Below, one piece after another: positions 59,469-64,000 of a stretch of 64,000 nucleotides of DNA. This DNA comes from Rotaria sp. Silwood1 (Eukaryota > Rotifera > Eurotatoria > Philodinida > Philodinidae): the NCBI GenBank assembly GCA_905250075.1, contig CAJNOP010000042.1, forward strand, positions 394,982 through 458,981. Direction: 5' to 3'. Position numbers and translations under genes: made by a program. Numbering within the stretch: position 1 is the stretch's first letter; every line of letters starts with the position of its first letter. The notes below the pieces were generated by a model that searched no databases, was not told the origin of the DNA, and saw only the letters and a program-made list of their open reading frames with translations.

Positions 59469-61440
59469 TAGATCATAAGGATAAAATTCGGTATCAAACA
59501 TCACTACTACTAGTTCGTACTTTTACTGTAAAAATATTAGCAAGATATTTTTTCTATGAATCAATATATAATAGTCTGAGACATTTTTTGACTAACCCAT
59601 TTAAATGTCGATTATCTAGCATTAATATCGACAAATATACATAAAACTACAGAGAATAACATTAAAAAAGAAGGTCGAAATGTGATTCTCTGAGAATGGG
59701 ATATCGAGATTTGGAATTTCGATATTTACTTTATTTTATAAACTGTTTTCTATTTTCTTGAAAAAATCATCGATATGAATGATTGACTACAAATCACTTT
59801 CGACAGTGAATATACTAAACGTTTGTATACAACGAGAAATTCATTAGTCAATATGTTAACACTGTTAGATATTTTTGTAAATACGGAACATTCGAAGTTG
59901 GCTTATTACTCTTATAACATAAATGAAATGTACTTTGATTATAAACTAAATAATAGAATCATGTAACAAAAGAAGAATTTTTTTTTGTGAAATCATAAAT
60001 ACAGCGGCGTAACCAAGGAGGTGGCAAATGGGCCCTTGCCCATTGTAATTTTGATTCGTAAGGTTTTACCTATTGAAATTTTTCTTTTTCAGAATTGTTT
60101 ACTATTTTGAATCCGATGGTAACTGTATTTTTTCCCTTCCGTCTGAACCACATACGAACTCTTTGCTTGTTCTTTCTGTGAAGAATTAAGACAAGAAGAA
60201 CAAGAAAAGAATCGCTTCTCATATTTGAACTGTAAGTTTGATTGTATTGAGAAAACAATGACTACATAAAGGTAAAGAAGGATACATCAAAGAGAATGTT
60301 GTAAAACTTCGATAAAATCAAATTCGATTTTATTATTATACGAAAATCGAAGTAATCCTGATTTTATTTCTTTCGGATATTTATATCATACTAATTATAA
60401 ATATCAACAAAAACAAATTATGACATATATTTCTAATTTTATTTATCTAATGAATTAAGAAAAACTTTGAATAAAACATGAACAACAATTTTTCAATCAT
60501 TACTTGATTTCCTTGTGATGAAACAATACAATAATTATCAACATATTTCCAAATCATGAAGTTGATCAACAAGTATTCGAAAAGTTTGTTCAAAATTATT
60601 CATCTAAAAATTTCAAACTTAAGTTTCGAAAAAAAAAAAAGTAGACGGTTTGAAAACAATCATAGAGAAGAGCGACTTTACATTGTAATCGATTTGTTTG
60701 ATTAACTCGACTTAAAATAGTTTGAGCACGATAAAGAGTTGACGTAATTACAATTGCTTGCAATTTAGAACTAGTGCAAGGAACAAAGAAAGAAAATGAA
60801 AGTAATTTAAATTTGATAAAAAATTATTATCTAACCGGGTATGTTCACTATCATTATCATATTTTGATCCAATTCGATCATGATAAATATTAACTAACAC
60901 TGTATGAGTTTCATCATCGATAAAATAAATACATATTTATTGAAGCTATTTTTTCATATCTCAAGAAAACTTCGCCTAGAAAAAATTCTATAATCAACTA
61001 AACTCATTTTTCAATCAAGATTTTTTTGTTTTCATAAGAGTTACAAAGAATTTCGGAGTGTGATTGAATTACAGTTAATTATTCTCAACAAAAACATAAG
61101 GAAATCAACATAACAATCAAATTTCAAAACAGAGTTGTAGCACAAAAAATTTCTACAAATAGAGGCATCTCCGAGTTCTCTATGGTGCTTTTAATTTCAA
61201 TTCAGCAATCTCACGAAAACTCATGAAGTTATATTTTCTATTCGTTATAAAAGAAAACATTTTTGGGCTTTCAATTAAACTAGTGTATTTCAGCGACATA
61301 ACATTTCAAATAATCCAAAATAAATTATGTTGACGCACAGTAGATGTTGAAAAACTAGAGTTTTCGCTCTCTAGAGTCACTAGCAATTTTGAGAGTCTGA
61401 TCATAATTTTAATTTTTTTTCATATTATTATCGTTCAGTG
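59469..61440. other. Gene-free stretch with one possible element end
   Basis: 2 kb. At 60003-60043, CAGCGGCGTAACCAAGG followed by GGCAAATGGGCCCTTGCCC resembles one end of a hAT-like element, but no partner end was found. The minus-strand frame 60070-60258 has no features. Confidence 0.4.
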
Positions 61441-61493
61441 AACGGGTGTGGATGTAGGCAATAATTCTATCCACACCCATACCCACACCCCAC
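61441..61493. repeat. GT-rich/CA-rich hairpin patch 5 (telomere-like)
   Basis: GGGTGTGGATGTAGG, a 13 bp spacer, then CCACACCCATACCCACACCC: a compact palindrome of the same type as patches 1, 2 and 4. Confidence 0.65.
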
Positions 61494-63243
61494 TAGACTT
61501 AGGTAATGTCTTACTTTAAAATGGTATCCATCGCTCATTTTCCTTTGATGGAGATCAAATCAATACCAAGCATCGAATCCACACCAACGAGACTAATAAT
61601 TTTGTCTATCAATATTTTTGTTTAATCCATTGCCTTTGTTCGTCTGAATGAAATGATACTTCGCCTTTCATCCATACTCATGAGAATTATACCGTTAAAA
61701 TTAACTTTTTTATTTTATTTTCTCTTATAAAACCTGGAGTAAGATATGAAACGATGCTTCGTATCAGTTTCACATCTTTGAGATTGTCCAATCTCAATTC
61801 TTTTTTTGTGTCTCTTGTGTTTTCTTGAATGAGATGTGAAACGACAGTAAGCGCCCTTTTATTTCGTTCTATTGACACTCATCTCTACCTCTCTTATATT
61901 CGTTTATATTTTTCTATTTGTAAGTCTATTAGTCATTTAGATCAATTAGAATAGTTCATGCCGTACATGTTTCTTCGTAAACGAAATAGATTGGATCTGG
62001 TCGAAGAGATTTATGTATGTTGTTAGACCAAGTTTTTCGAAGATAAGAAAACAAACTTAAGTGTTATCACTGAGTTACAATATGTTTGAAAGATTTGTGC
62101 TGCAATAACCTCTAGATACCATTTAGTACTAACCTGATTTTCGGTCAGTAAATAATAGTGAGACAGTCAGATGATTTAAAACACAGAAACTTTTATGTGA
62201 CGACAAAAAAAAAATATATTTTGTTCACAGAAAAATGCATTGAACGAGCTTTTGTAATCGAACCAGAGCACTGAAAAATTCAGATTAGAAAATGAAAAAC
62301 AAATACTAGAAAAACGAATATTGGATAGAACTGTTAATACACTTTCATGGAGGCTAAATAAATTCCTAAATAGTTTTTCTAGAGTCGTTTTAACATTTAG
62401 ATTATTTTGCATGGCCTAATCATAACTGTGTGACGAATTTATTCGGACCTCTTGGAAGCTTTTTAAGAGTTTGAAAATCAAGCTGTTGAAACAATAATAC
62501 GCATTTTGACCGTCAAAAAAGTAAACATGTTTTTTTCGTTAAGTAATAAAATTGTTAACAAATTTAAACAGTACATAAGGTCGTTGAATGAGCAACTTTA
62601 CTTCGATATACTATTTAGGACTATCATCATTATGGTACACATGTAGGAGTATCTGATAAATGCTTAAGCTCGATCAGATGCTAACTTATTGTAGCATCCG
62701 AAAAATATGAAACACCAAGTGGTCGGATAGGTTTTCGCTTCAGGAAACCTCTGTTTTCTCTTCTATTTTAAAATCCAAATAGGGTTAAGTTTTTAAAGAT
62801 AAAGCCACAGTTAACCAAATTTTTTGTGTTACTGTTTGCTCCTTGAATATTGCGTTATATTTCTGAACACCTTGCCTTTATTTATGTCAAATTATGAGCT
62901 AAACGCTTGGCATGCTATTTTGTGGCGCTCTGTAAAGCTTTTGGAAATGATATTCTAGGACATGATAGATCACATACATATGTGTTTATTCAACCGCTTA
63001 CGTTCTGTAAAGAATATTTTCATAGATGTTCATCTGGCTCCCTACTGTGCTATGGTCGGATTAGTAGTGTCGGATCTTGTGATACAATCTGCAAACTTTG
63101 TATTATATGAGAATCCGAAGGATGACAATGAAGTGATCGAGTTCTCTTCGAGTAAAAGCATGGCTAGATCTTTCTGGTTTGTGAGACAGATCAGTAGCTC
63201 GTTATACCGAGTCTGATGTGTTCACCGTTCATTAGGCATTAAA
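61494..63243. other. Gene-free stretch
   Basis: 1.75 kb, AT-rich. Short open frames on both strands (61687-61878, 62176-62412, 62907-63216) overlap others and lack domain features. Confidence 0.5.
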
Positions 63244-63245
63244 TA

Positions 63246-63609
63246 TTGAGTGACCAATAATGAATGGCCGTACATTATATCTTATATTTTAATCTCTAAA
63301 TGCGATCTATTAAAAAGCGGAGTATACCTTAAGAGGCAACGTGAAAAGCTCTACAATCTTCATTGTGAAGCTTGCTTTCATTGTGCACTTTTTGTTTTCA
63401 AAAATAAGTCGGCGATCGATTTTCGAAGCTGTGAAAAGTGAACACACATTTTTCGAAAATAAAAGGTACACAATTAGAAAAACGTTTCACTATGTACGTT
63501 GTAGATCTTTTTACGCAGTGTCATATGGTATATTTTGTTTTTTAATAGAACGTATTTAGAGATTAAAGTATGAAATACAAAGTACGACCACTCATTATTG
63601 GTCACCCAG
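63246..63609. mobile_element. mariner-type foldback MITE
   Basis: A 364 bp element flanked by TA (63244-63245 and 63610-63611). The left end is TTGAGTGACCAATAATGA; the complemented right end is CTGGGTGACCAATAATGA. Arms of about 160 bp pair across most of the element (shared TTTAATCTCTAAAT and TCTATTAAAAA) with about 75-80% identity by eye. No ORF with features. Confidence 0.8.
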
Positions 63610-63789
63610 TATATAATCGTAAAAACATAGAACACGAATGTCATCAAGGACAAGTATTCTGGATTTATCTTCATCAGAATCCAGATATCGATTTGACAAA
63701 ACACAATAAAGAAACGATTTATTGCTTGTTAATATCATAAAATACAATCGAGTGGCACTTTACTTTATCTGATATGGAGAAGGAATAAA

Positions 63790-63805
63790 CACTATATATA
63801 TATAT
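63790..63805 (+). promoter_or_regulatory. TATA-rich stretch before the GH5 gene
   Basis: An uninterrupted TATATATATATAT run lies about 50-60 bp before the start codon and could act as a TATA element; it may equally be a microsatellite. Confidence 0.35.
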
Positions 63806-63853
63806 GTCAGCCATGAAACGATCAAATTCACTCGTTAAAACGACTTTGCCTAC

Positions 63854-64000
63854 ATGAAATTACTACTAATATTTCTCATTTGTTCATTTGTCATCATTAA
63901 GTGCGATGGTTCAGCAGATGTGCACACTGCTGATATGCACATAATTGATGAAGCAAACCGTGTACGTTTCTATCACGGCGTTAATTTTGTACGCAAAGAA
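63854..64000 (+). CDS. Secreted GH5 endoglycoceramidase-like enzyme, N-terminal fragment
   Basis: The first 49 codons of a gene that runs off the window. Residues 1-19 are a signal peptide (basic MK start, hydrophobic LLLIFLICSFVII, then small and polar residues). The mature start has the sequence IIDEANRVRFYHGVNFVRKE. It matches the first strand of GH5 endoglycoceramidases and related glucosidases (a D-x-x-G/N-R-x-R/V-x-x-HG-x-N-x-V-x-K pattern). Expected role: secreted or lysosomal hydrolysis of the glycan-ceramide bond of glycosphingolipids or related glycolipids. The catalytic Glu residues lie beyond the window, so activity cannot be judged. Another GH5 subfamily is possible. Confidence 0.75.
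   Translation, partial: MKLLLIFLICSFVIIKCDGSADVHTADMHIIDEANRVRFYHGVNFVRKE

Noticed and set aside
60003-60043. CAGCGGCGTAACCAAGG hAT-like terminus
   Set aside because: Single end only; kept as a note in the gene-free entry rather than called as an element.

Overview
The window is AT-rich metazoan DNA. Coding exons are separated by many short GT-AG introns (about 45-80 bp, with a few of 0.7-1.7 kb). The gene content points to a bdelloid rotifer: ciliary genes, a tailless-class nuclear receptor, a WWE-plus-ADP-ribosyltransferase protein, a FLYWCH fragment, a giant VCBS/FG-GAP repeat protein and a secreted GH5 endoglycoceramidase-like enzyme. The bdelloid assignment is an inference from this combination; phylum-level animal origin is firm. 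Two runs of exactly 100 N (22030-22129 and 43490-43589) are assembly gaps.

Left third (1-18.9 kb): ordinary gene-dense chromosome. In order: the 3' end of a protocadherin-like receptor (+), a six-exon ciliary-type protein (+), a possible small convergent exon (-), an LRRC27 orthologue (+, nine exons), an NR2E1/tailless-class nuclear receptor (-, six coding exons) with about 3 kb of gene-free upstream DNA, and a radial spoke head RSPH4/6 protein (+, nine exons). I rebuilt every exon chain by hand; reading frames stay open across all junctions. Three of these genes look ciliary. Two of them carry an RFX X-box-like site within about 100 bp of the start codon, and the third has a weaker candidate.

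Right two-thirds (18.9-63.8 kb): repeat-rich accessory DNA with only four protein-coding islands: a FLYWCH ORF inside an inverted-repeat element, an intronless WWE-ART gene, a 1,521-residue type II membrane protein with 28 VCBS repeats, and at the right edge the first 49 codons of a GH5 enzyme. The rest holds many short non-autonomous DNA elements: several long foldback elements, two piggyBac-type elements with TTAA duplications, mariner/pogo-type elements with TA duplications, about 50 units of a 92-93 bp satellite built of two hairpins, other tandem repeats, and scattered GT-rich/CA-rich palindromes resembling degenerate telomere repeat. No reverse transcriptase, capsid or envelope coding region was seen. 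No tRNA, rRNA or CRISPR was seen.

The sharp change from conserved metazoan genes to repeats plus single-exon or foreign-looking genes suggests a subtelomere-like accessory domain that starts near 19 kb.
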